A DNA stretch of 64,000 bases from Gammaproteobacteria bacterium (GTDB taxonomy: Bacteria; Pseudomonadota; Gammaproteobacteria; HTCC5015): NCBI GenBank assembly GCA_028284675.1, contig JANQRI010000011.1, forward strand, positions 1-64,000, written 5' to 3'. The notes below the pieces were generated by a model. That model searched no databases, was not told the origin of the DNA, and saw only the letters and a program-made list of their open reading frames with translations. Position 1 is the stretch's first letter; every line of letters starts with the position of its first letter. The translations under genes and the position numbers were made by a program. Positions 1 to 6,507 of this stretch are shown here, piece by piece.

Positions 1-98
1 CACTCTACTCCCGCTATAAGCGGCGAAAATATCAAATCCAGCAGGTGGCTAACCAGCAGCTTGCTTTGCTGCTATGAGTTTCCCCGGACACCAGTGTG

Positions 99-182
99 CC
101 TGCGCAGGAATGACATAGTCGTGATTGGTGTGGCAGTTGAACCTGGATTCCTGCCTACGCAGGAATAACATAATTGTGATTG
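99..182. repeat. Pair of intergenic palindromic repeat units
   Basis: Two copies of a 25-base unit lie at 103-127 and 158-182 and agree at 22 of 25 positions. Each copy begins inside a palindrome: CCTGCGCAGG at 99-108, and ATTCCTGC-CTAC-GCAGGAAT at 147-166, an 8-bp stem with a 4-base loop. This is the look of dispersed REP-like repeats carried between genes in many proteobacteria. It lies downstream of the chemoreceptor gene and may help end or stabilise its transcript. Whether it is dispersed in this genome cannot be judged from one window. Confidence 0.55.
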
Positions 183-186
183 AGTG

Positions 187-2265
187 TTAAGAAGCTTTAC
201 GAATACCATCAATAAAACTGCGTGACTCGCTTTCCAGCAAAGTCGCCTGCTCACTTAACAGCTGCGATGCATTCAGTACTTCACTGGCTGATGAGTCGGC
301 CAGCTTCGCGGCTTCCTTAACATCCTCAATGTGGTTGCTGATTAACTGAACCCCGTCAGATGCAGACATCATATTCATAGAGATTTCATTGGTTACGGCC
401 GACTGCTCTTCAACTGCAGTGGCGATACTGGAGGAATACTCGTTAATGCTACTGATAGCCTCACGCATTTTTTGCATCACGGAAATCACATCGTTGGATA
501 TTGCCTGAATATTGGCAATTTCCCTTGCAATATCTTTCGTTGCAGTGGATGTTTGGTTGGCAAGATCTTTAACCTCATTGGCAACAACCGCAAAACCTTT
601 GCCGGCCTCTCCGGCACGGGCCGACTCAATCGTGGCATTCAGTGCCAGCATATTGATTTTATCGGTTATATCATTAATAAGCTCGGTTACTTCACCGATC
701 GAGTCAACGGCCTTGGATAAAGTTTGAGCAGAATTATCAGCAGACTCAGCCTGGTCTACTGCTGATTCAACGACCTGTTTGGACTTGGTAATTTGTTGTG
801 CTATTTCACGAATGGAGGCGGTCATTTCTTCAGTAGCCCCGGCCACTGTTTGCACATTCGCAGAGGTTTCACCGGAAGTTGATGCCACTTCAAATGATTT
901 TTGATTGGCACTTGCAGTAGCAGTGCTCATTTCGTTTGAAGCCCGGCTTAAGCCTTCCGCAGTATCAAACACTTTAGTAATTGCGCCGGAAATTGTCCCT
1001 TCTAATGAGTCGGCCAGCTCATTCATAACTCTTTGGCGCTCCTCCCTTCGGCGTTTCTGTTCGTTTGCACGGTTTTGTATTTGCTCTTCTTCAAGTTCCT
1101 GCTTGCGTATCAAACCCTCTTTTAATATTTCAATTGCTCTAGCCATATGGCCAATTTGGTTACGATAGCCGGTAAAGCGAATGGTTACCGCAGTATCATT
1201 GTCTGCCAATTTAGTCAGGCTCTCGGTGAGGTATTTAATACTGTTAACCAGGTTTCTGATAATAGACCAGCTAAATAAAGTCAAGATGGTTGTACCTACA
1301 ATTAAAGCGGCGATATAAACATACTTGATGTTTTTTGCTGCCGCATTTCTTTCTTGAGCTTTTTGTAAAATAGATTCGGAAAGACTATCTTCTACCTGTT
1401 TTAAAAGATTGATTTTTTTCGTCATCGTGTCGAACCAATAGCTTGCTTCAACATTTTTATAGTCATTTGAATCAAGGCTTTTAAAAGCGATTGCCCGCAT
1501 TCTTTCAACTTCATCAATCGCGCGGCCACTGAGTGTTTTATTGTAAAAATTGATGTGGCTTCGGTCGGCGTAAGTTTTAAAAATCTTCATGTAAGTGTCT
1601 TGTATTGCAATCAGGGAAGTCAGCCTGGCTAAAGTGTCGTAATTAAAGCCATTGGTGAAACCATATGAACCGACCGCGCGTTCGATACCGGCTCGCTCTT
1701 TGGATTGCAAAAAATTAACATAAGCGGAAATTTCAGTTGCGCTTTCAGCTTTGGACGGAATTTTAAGCATAATGCCGATCAAATCCAAAATATCTGTGTT
1801 TAGGCCCGTATAGTATTTAAGCGCCCCACCCACGTTGATTGACAGGTTGTCCACCTGGTTGCGTATATCAGGCATTTTGGCAATACCCGTTTCAAGTTTG
1901 TTTAGCTTGGTGGAGAGCTCTTTGCCAAATTTACTCGCGTCAAAATCACTTAAAAAATCTTTCAGGTCCTGTTTCCGCTTATCTGTTTCAGGGCGTTGGT
2001 TACGCAGGGTCGCAACAAATTTTTGCCCGTTCGAGCCAATAAACCCGGCTGTTGCCCCACGTTCTTTTTGTTGCTCATGCAGCAGCGCACTGGTATAGGC
2101 CGCGAGCCTGGACAGTTCGATTACACCCCGGCTTTCGTACTCAGTCTGAATTTTTCGTTGTAAGTTGTTGCCCGCGAAAAATATCAGGCCCAGTATGGGG
2201 AGGCTCAAAAGCAACAAAATCTGATTTCGAATCTTAATCTTCGCCAAAAACCCGGAAACTATCAT
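187..2265 (-). CDS. Methyl-accepting chemotaxis protein with NIT-type sensor domain
   Basis: A 692-residue membrane chemoreceptor. A first membrane segment lies at about residues 16-32, followed by a large helical periplasmic region (about 40-310) that resembles the nitrate/nitrite-sensing NIT domain, including a KERG motif followed by ATAGFIGS and a second KERAGIERAVG block. The second membrane segment is at about 313-335, then HAMP (to about 390) and a cytoplasmic signalling coiled coil whose hairpin tip (about 570-610) carries INMLALNATIESARAGE and GKGFAVVANEV, the CheA/CheW contact region. It should pass ligand binding to CheA. The ATG is preceded by AGGAG at good spacing. No che genes are adjacent, so it is an orphan receptor gene. 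Ligand assignment is only by domain resemblance. Confidence 0.93.
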   Translation of the reverse strand: MIVSGFLAKIKIRNQILLLLSLPILGLIFFAGNNLQRKIQTEYESRGVIELSRLAAYTSALLHEQQKERGATAGFIGSNGQKFVATLRNQRPETDKRKQDLKDFLSDFDASKFGKELSTKLNKLETGIAKMPDIRNQVDNLSINVGGALKYYTGLNTDILDLIGIMLKIPSKAESATEISAYVNFLQSKERAGIERAVGSYGFTNGFNYDTLARLTSLIAIQDTYMKIFKTYADRSHINFYNKTLSGRAIDEVERMRAIAFKSLDSNDYKNVEASYWFDTMTKKINLLKQVEDSLSESILQKAQERNAAAKNIKYVYIAALIVGTTILTLFSWSIIRNLVNSIKYLTESLTKLADNDTAVTIRFTGYRNQIGHMARAIEILKEGLIRKQELEEEQIQNRANEQKRRREERQRVMNELADSLEGTISGAITKVFDTAEGLSRASNEMSTATASANQKSFEVASTSGETSANVQTVAGATEEMTASIREIAQQITKSKQVVESAVDQAESADNSAQTLSKAVDSIGEVTELINDITDKINMLALNATIESARAGEAGKGFAVVANEVKDLANQTSTATKDIAREIANIQAISNDVISVMQKMREAISSINEYSSSIATAVEEQSAVTNEISMNMMSASDGVQLISNHIEDVKEAAKLADSSASEVLNASQLLSEQATLLESESRSFIDGIRKAS

Positions 2266-2400
2266 GCCTGTCAGCTCCTAAAATTAACGTCCTGTTTATT
2301 TATTCCCGGAATCGGTAAACTCACTTATTATCGGCATTCTAAATCAATTCTTAAGAGTCGAACGCGGCATGATATCGGGCGAAAACCGGCGATAAATCGC

Positions 2401-2802
2401 ATGAAAATAATGAAGATACTGGTGCGAATAACCCTGGGCATAATAGGGCTTATGGTGTTGGCTTTTATAGCGCTATGGATTTATGCCAAATATACTGATG
2501 TAAACTCAGAAACAAACTGGCATGTAGAGAAAAATGCGGTGCCGTCAAAGTCCCATCCCCTGTCAGGTTTCTATAAATATGAAGATTGCAAAGAGCCCTG
2601 GGGCTGGGCTGTCGGGGCTGCGAATGAAAGAGAATATTACATATCATTCTGTGGCCCGGGCGGCTGCTTTGCCGAAGGAACCTATCGTGCGAATACAACG
2701 ATTTACAATGATCCGAAGTACGAAGTGATCGATAAAAACACGATAAAATTTCTGACAGACGGCAAATGGACAACACATGTGCGTTGCCCGTCCGGTCGTT
2801 AA
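2401..2802 (+). CDS. Small membrane-anchored protein of unknown function
   Basis: A 133-residue protein with one hydrophobic segment at about residues 8-28 that acts as an uncleaved anchor or signal peptide, then a soluble domain of about 100 residues. The soluble part holds four cysteines (in EDCKEPWG, SFCGPGGCF and VRCPSG) that could form disulfides outside the cytoplasm. I do not recognise the family. No clear Shine-Dalgarno sequence precedes the ATG; an alternative start is three codons further in. It stands alone between the divergent chemoreceptor gene and a convergent toxin-antitoxin pair. Confidence 0.7.
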   Translation: MKIMKILVRITLGIIGLMVLAFIALWIYAKYTDVNSETNWHVEKNAVPSKSHPLSGFYKYEDCKEPWGWAVGAANEREYYISFCGPGGCFAEGTYRANTTIYNDPKYEVIDKNTIKFLTDGKWTTHVRCPSGR

Positions 2803-2865
2803 CAGCAGCCGTTGAACCTTAACGCTCGGAATGGTGCATTATGACAGGTGGTAAATAGTGAGGGG

Positions 2866-3549
2866 CTATAGCTGAGTGATAGATCGTAGCTTGTTTAACA
2901 GCAATGGAAACCGGGCTTGGCTGGCAGAGTCAGGAGGCAAATGCCCTTGCAATGCGTCTTCAAAATCACTCTCGGCAATGAGTTTCCTGAATTCAACGAT
3001 CAAAAAATTACGGACTTGTTCCGGGCAATGGCTAATTGCTTCTACGATGTTGCTGTGCCCATCAATCACCGAAATTAAATCTTCCAAATCATGGCTGGAT
3101 AAAAAATCTGCGTTACCCCGTTGATAGAATGCCTCAAGCTTAGTCGCAATAAATACTGGAGCAGTAATCAAATTAATTGATAATTCGCCCAGTAAAAATT
3201 TATTCGCAGTACTGCTGGCAAGTGGATACCAACGATTGGAAAACCCTAATATTTTCCCATCGGTCGGCATTAAATCTAATCGTAGCGATGCTTTTGTCCA
3301 GCGGCAGATAACACCCTGGTCGTCCGCGGTTTGAGAAAAGCCAAACGATTTAAGTTGCTCTTCCAATTGATAGTAATCGCCTAAGCTTAACACTTCGACA
3401 ATCATATCCACGTCTTGTGTCGGGCGAATTCGGTTTACTGCGGTGTCAGTAATTAATAGCTCAGTTGCACAACCACCGACCAATACCAATCGGTCCAACA
3501 TGGGTGCAATTTCACGGCATACCGCCAGCAGTAACGCTTTATTACTCAT
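2866..3549 (-). CDS. AbiEii-like nucleotidyltransferase, candidate toxin
   Basis: A 227-residue protein with the minimal nucleotidyltransferase signature: a GG turn (VLVGGCATELL, about residue 24) followed by RPTQDVDMIVEV (about residue 43), whose two aspartates are the expected metal ligands. This matches the AbiEii/MenT-like polymerase-beta superfamily, whose toxins transfer nucleotides onto RNA or protein targets. It is the second gene of a pair, with its start overlapping the end of the winged-helix gene by 8 bases. Gene order, antitoxin-like partner first, and the overlap are typical of toxin-antitoxin or type IV AbiE abortive-infection modules. Toxicity is inferred, not shown. Confidence 0.75.
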   Translation of the reverse strand: MSNKALLLAVCREIAPMLDRLVLVGGCATELLITDTAVNRIRPTQDVDMIVEVLSLGDYYQLEEQLKSFGFSQTADDQGVICRWTKASLRLDLMPTDGKILGFSNRWYPLASSTANKFLLGELSINLITAPVFIATKLEAFYQRGNADFLSSHDLEDLISVIDGHSNIVEAISHCPEQVRNFLIVEFRKLIAESDFEDALQGHLPPDSASQARFPLLLNKLRSITQL

Positions 3550-4060
3550 AAGTACTCAATTTTTGTTTCAACATTTTTTTAGCAACTTGCCGGTCTCTGG
3601 CGCTGTTGCTTCGCAATACATCGAGTATCGCTAAATAATCATATAATGCGCCGTCTTTTATTACTGCAGCCGGGACACTTCGATATAGCGGCTTAAATGC
3701 ATAGCCTGGAACATCACCCTTTGGGTAAGGCCACACAGGTGGCGGCTGATCTGTGAGGGCAAATTCCCCTTTGAAAATATCAGCTGCATGAGCGGTAGGT
3801 ATGCCACGGGTGGGTTCACCTCGCTCTGCCGGAAACACATATCTGAGGCCGTGAACCAAGAACTCTTCGGCAGCTGCTTTTACCGGTTTGACGCCATGGT
3901 TGGTCAGACGGACAAGGCCTGCTGCGAGCAGTCGCTTAATGCCGGCATTGACCTCCGAAGCACTCATACTCAACTCCACAGCAAGTGAGCCTTGTGCCCA
4001 GGATTTAGCTCCTTTGCTGAAGATTTTCATCAGCACAACAATGTCTTGTGGTTTGAGCAT
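3542..4060 (-). CDS. Winged-helix protein, candidate antitoxin/repressor of the nucleotidyltransferase
   Basis: A 172-residue protein with an N-terminal helix-turn-helix region (about residues 5-55, QGSLAVELSMSASEVNAGIKR then LLAAGLVRL, as in MarR- or AbiEi-like winged helices) and a C-terminal part without a family I recognise. It is the upstream member of the pair with the AbiEii-like gene and overlaps it. A perfect inverted repeat 20-40 bases before the start codon is a likely autoregulatory operator. It is shorter than many AbiEi antitoxins. No Shine-Dalgarno sequence is visible, so the message may be leaderless or start at the Met at residue 11. Confidence 0.7.
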   Translation of the reverse strand: MLKPQDIVVLMKIFSKGAKSWAQGSLAVELSMSASEVNAGIKRLLAAGLVRLTNHGVKPVKAAAEEFLVHGLRYVFPAERGEPTRGIPTAHAADIFKGEFALTDQPPPVWPYPKGDVPGYAFKPLYRSVPAAVIKDGALYDYLAILDVLRSNSARDRQVAKKMLKQKLSTYE

Positions 4061-4079
4061 ATAGTTTTAAATATATTTG

Positions 4080-4100
4080 TTATTCGCGATTTGCGAATAA
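4080..4100. promoter_or_regulatory. Inverted-repeat operator before the AbiE-like pair
   Basis: TTATTCGC and GCGAATAA form a perfect 8-bp inverted repeat around a 5-base spacer. A second, wider pair (GTTATTC at 4079-4085 and GAATAAC at 4102-4108) overlaps it. The site lies in the AT-rich gap just upstream of the winged-helix gene, where an autorepressor of a toxin-antitoxin pair is expected to bind. It could also affect the divergent ribbon-helix-helix gene. Confidence 0.5.
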
Positions 4101-4155
4101 AGAATAACAGCAAAATGAAAAAATGCAATCATCAACAATATTTTTGAGGAATTGG

Positions 4156-4192
4156 TTGACATGAATCAAAATGTACAGCAAAATGCTGTACA
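4156..4192 (+). promoter_or_regulatory. Promoter with operator overlapping the -10 of the RHH gene
   Basis: TTGACA at 4156-4161 is followed 17 bases later by CAAAAT at 4179-4184. The half-sites TGTACAGCA (4172-4180) and TGCTGTACA (4184-4192) form a perfect 9-bp inverted repeat around AAA that sits directly on the -10 element and ends at the start codon at 4192. Expected transcription start is at about 4191, so the message would be leaderless or nearly so. The layout suits autorepression by the ribbon-helix-helix protein encoded immediately downstream. Confidence 0.5.
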
Positions 4193-4575
4193 TGAAAACA
4201 CGAGTAACATTCAGGTTGCCTAACGATTTGGCGCAGGCGTTAAAGTATTTGCCGAATCAAACAAGCTTTGTGGAAACCGCTTTGCGGGATGCGCTTGGGC
4301 GTAGTTGCCCTACATGCGGGGGTACGGGCAGGGTGCCTGCCGGGCGTTTGCAAGTTTCGAATGTAAAACAAGCCGGGCTTTCCAGGTTAAGCCGTGATGA
4401 AGCGTTGTATTTAAAGCAGCTTATCCGTTTGGCAAATGATCTGGCTGCAACAGAGTTGCAGCTTTCCAAATCATTACCAGGTGAACATGCATTGGGTTTT
4501 CAGTTAACCCGCAATGAGTCTGTGTTACTTAGCGGTACATTAGATGAACAGGGAACAAGATTTAGGGCTAATTAA
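4192..4575 (+). CDS. Ribbon-helix-helix protein with a CxxCxGxG zinc motif
   Basis: A 127-residue protein. The first 35 residues (MKTRVTFRLPNDLAQALKYL, then a serine/phenylalanine-rich helix and ALRDAL) fit a ribbon-helix-helix DNA-binding fold. At about residues 38-46 follows CPTCGGTGR, a DnaJ-type CxxCxGxG element that could bind zinc or be half of a zinc site. The rest is helical. I chose the ATG at 4192 rather than the one at 4171, because the earlier one lies inside the operator/-10 region and would add seven residues ahead of the RHH strand. It is 23 bases ahead of a ferredoxin gene in the same direction. Function beyond DNA binding is unknown. Confidence 0.65.
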   Translation: MKTRVTFRLPNDLAQALKYLPNQTSFVETALRDALGRSCPTCGGTGRVPAGRLQVSNVKQAGLSRLSRDEALYLKQLIRLANDLAATELQLSKSLPGEHALGFQLTRNESVLLSGTLDEQGTRFRAN

Positions 4576-4598
4576 AAATATTATAAAGAGATATAAAA

Positions 4599-4967
4599 AT
4601 GAATTATGTTATTACACGTTTATGCCAGGACTGCGTTGATGGAGATTGTCTCAAAGTATGTCCTGTGGATTGTATTTTGCAGCATCAACCAAGCGATAAA
4701 CCTTCTGAGTTGCCTAACCAATTATTTATCGATCCGGTTGATTGTATTGGTTGCGGGGTGTGTGTACCCGAATGTCCATGGGAAGCTATTTATCGGGAAG
4801 ACGAAGTACCCGAAATATTTAATTCGGACATTGTGTTGAATACAATCACCAGGGAAACACCTGATGAATTTGCAGTGCCTGTTATTGAGGAAAAACCAAA
4901 ACCGACCAATGAGGAGGTTGAAAAAAATAAACAACGCTGGGGGCTGTCAAAGAAACCGGCTGCCTAA
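4599..4967 (+). CDS. FdxA-like seven-iron ferredoxin
   Basis: A 122-residue electron carrier. The first cluster motif reads CQDCVDGDCLKVCPVDC (residues 9-25), close to the 3Fe-4S site of FdxA-type ferredoxins, and the second CIGCGVCVPECP (about 49-60) is a classic 4Fe-4S site. The tail is charged and ends in a KKPAA stretch. It follows the ribbon-helix-helix gene with a good purine-rich ribosome site (AAAGAGA). Redox partner is unknown; the alpha/beta hydrolase downstream is not a known partner. Confidence 0.88.
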   Translation: MNYVITRLCQDCVDGDCLKVCPVDCILQHQPSDKPSELPNQLFIDPVDCIGCGVCVPECPWEAIYREDEVPEIFNSDIVLNTITRETPDEFAVPVIEEKPKPTNEEVEKNKQRWGLSKKPAA

Positions 4968-5148
4968 ATTCATCTGATTAAAGTGACTGAGTGCCGGGCA
5001 TAAGTGCATCATAAATATAGAGCTGCAAAGGATTTGTTTTCTATAGCAGATAATAAAAGTCACTAAGTTTTAAATATTTAAAAGTATTTTTAAAAACCTG
5101 AAAAAATGATAGGTGGCAGCCGGTAATAAAGCCAAATAAATACAGTTA

Positions 5149-5838
5149 ATGATGAATGCTCAGAATAGCGCAGTTTTTCTAATGCCCGGTTTCGATGGCA
5201 CCGGGGAGTTGTTTGCGCCCTTACAGGCGTTTTTGGGTATAGATGCAGTTGTTATTCGCTATCAGGACGAGCAAATATTCGATGACTATGTAGCGTCAGT
5301 TGCCAAACAATTGCCCGATAAAGGTGCAGTATTAATTGCAGAGTCTTTTTCAGGCCCTGTGGCATTGGCATTAATGGCCCGTTATCCCGAGCGAATTCGG
5401 TGTGCAGTGTTATGCGCAACGTTTGCGGTCAGTCCGTTTCGATTCCTGACCCGGCTATCCCGGTTTGTGCCATCCTTGTTTTTTCAACACGGCCCCGTGC
5501 AAACCAGAATGCTGAAAGCATACTGCTTTAATAAAGAATCCGATCCGGTGCTGATTGCAAAAGTCGTATCCGTTGCCCGCTCAATGCCGGCCGACACCAT
5601 CAAATCACGGCTCAAAGTATTGGCGGGTATCGATTTACGGCCTCTACTGCCACGTATCGAGTTGCCGGTGCTGTACTTGCAGGCGTTGCAGGATAAAGTG
5701 GTGAGCCAACACCTCAGCAGAGAGTTAGTGCAGGGCCTGCCCAATGCCACCGTGCGAGAAGTGGATGCCCCTCATGTGTTGTTGCAGTCCAGGCCGGAAG
5801 AATGTGCAGCGGCGATCAGGTCATTTATTGGTTTTTAA
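5149..5838 (+). CDS. Alpha/beta hydrolase
   Basis: A 229-residue single-domain protein of the alpha/beta hydrolase fold. An oxyanion-type LMPGFDGTGELF opens the fold, the nucleophile elbow is AESFSGPVALAL (serine at about residue 65, with Ala in place of the usual first Gly), the acid is likely the Asp in LQALQDKVV (about 184) and the histidine lies in DAPHVLLQ (about 208). It has no signal peptide, so it acts in the cytoplasm. Substrate cannot be told. Its stop overlaps the end of the convergent small gene by 14 bases. Confidence 0.82.
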   Translation: MMNAQNSAVFLMPGFDGTGELFAPLQAFLGIDAVVIRYQDEQIFDDYVASVAKQLPDKGAVLIAESFSGPVALALMARYPERIRCAVLCATFAVSPFRFLTRLSRFVPSLFFQHGPVQTRMLKAYCFNKESDPVLIAKVVSVARSMPADTIKSRLKVLAGIDLRPLLPRIELPVLYLQALQDKVVSQHLSRELVQGLPNATVREVDAPHVLLQSRPEECAAAIRSFIGF

Positions 5839-6085
5839 CTTCGTTTTCCGGTGAGTCAGGTTTAAGTTCCTTGCTGACATAACGCAGCGAGTCAATCAGC
5901 ATCAACTGCACCCAAAACAACCCATTTTCCGCGCCGGGTGACAGGCCCCGGGATAAATCCAGCTCAGTCAGCAGTTTCATCACATCCACAACACGATCCA
6001 GAGTATCCCGATATCCCACGTTATTAGAGGTGTTGTCGGCAATTAGGGGGATTGGGGGTATTTTATGGTTTTCGTTGTTCTTCAT
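5825..6085 (-). CDS. Small conserved-looking protein of unknown function
   Basis: An 86-residue hydrophilic, helical protein (about residues 20-75 helical, with GLSPGAENGLFWVQLMLID). I recognise no family. The start at 6085 is preferred over 6103 because GGA lies about ten bases upstream, whereas the upstream ATG has no ribosome site. It is divergent from the HTH gene, and the gap between them holds three palindromes, so the two may be co-regulated. Its 3' end overlaps that of the convergent hydrolase. Confidence 0.5.
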   Translation of the reverse strand: MKNNENHKIPPIPLIADNTSNNVGYRDTLDRVVDVMKLLTELDLSRGLSPGAENGLFWVQLMLIDSLRYVSKELKPDSPENEVKNQ

Positions 6086-6109
6086 AAGGTTTATTCCATG
6101 CATTAACTA

Positions 6110-6155
6110 GCCAAGCCTGGCGTGTTCGTATGCATGCGAATATGCCAAGCTTGGC
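6110..6155. promoter_or_regulatory. Operator cluster between divergent small gene and HTH gene
   Basis: GCCAAGCCTGGC (6110-6121) and the perfect 12-bp palindrome GCCAAGCTTGGC (6144-6155) are two copies of one box, 34 bp apart centre to centre, about three helical turns. Between them lies the near-perfect palindrome TTCGTATGCATGCGAA (6125-6140). The three sites fill the gap between divergent start codons. This is what one expects for cooperative binding by the small HTH protein encoded at 6185. Confidence 0.55.
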
Positions 6156-6184
6156 GGTATAAATCAAGGGGAATTTCCATCATA

Positions 6185-6430
6185 ATGCAGCGTCCTGACC
6201 CAAAATCCGCCTACTACAAAGAGTTTTCCCGCCTTCAGGAAAAGTTGTGCAAAAAAATCAAAGAATTAAGGGAAGAGCATGGCTATACTCAGGAAGACAT
6301 GACAGAATTTGAGCTGTCTCTTCGGCAGTATCAGCGTATGGAGCAAGATCCAACATCCATCGTTTCGCTCTGGCAGCTATATAAAATCACCAAAGCATTT
6401 AATTTAAAAATAGATGATTTTCTAAAGTAA
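6185..6430 (+). CDS. Small XRE-family HTH regulator
   Basis: An 81-residue protein consisting almost only of a helix-turn-helix: LCKKIKELREEHGYTQEDM, then ELSLRQYQRMEQ and a final helix pair ending KAFNLKIDDFLK, the pattern of lambda-repressor/XRE proteins. The ATG at 6185 has AAGGGGAA about eleven bases upstream. It sits 77 bases before the SIR2 defence gene, in the same direction, and just after the operator cluster, so it is a good candidate for the regulator that keeps the defence gene low. Confidence 0.8.
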   Translation: MQRPDPKSAYYKEFSRLQEKLCKKIKELREEHGYTQEDMTEFELSLRQYQRMEQDPTSIVSLWQLYKITKAFNLKIDDFLK

Positions 6431-6507
6431 AACGGTATTAGGAGTGTCTGGGTTTGTCTATAGCTAGATGTAAAAAGCAATCTGATTTAATTAAAAGATA
6501 GGAAAAA

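Noticed and set aside
4171..4191. Upstream ATG as start of the ribbon-helix-helix gene
   Set aside because: It lies in the operator and before the likely transcription start; the added residues do not belong to the RHH strand.
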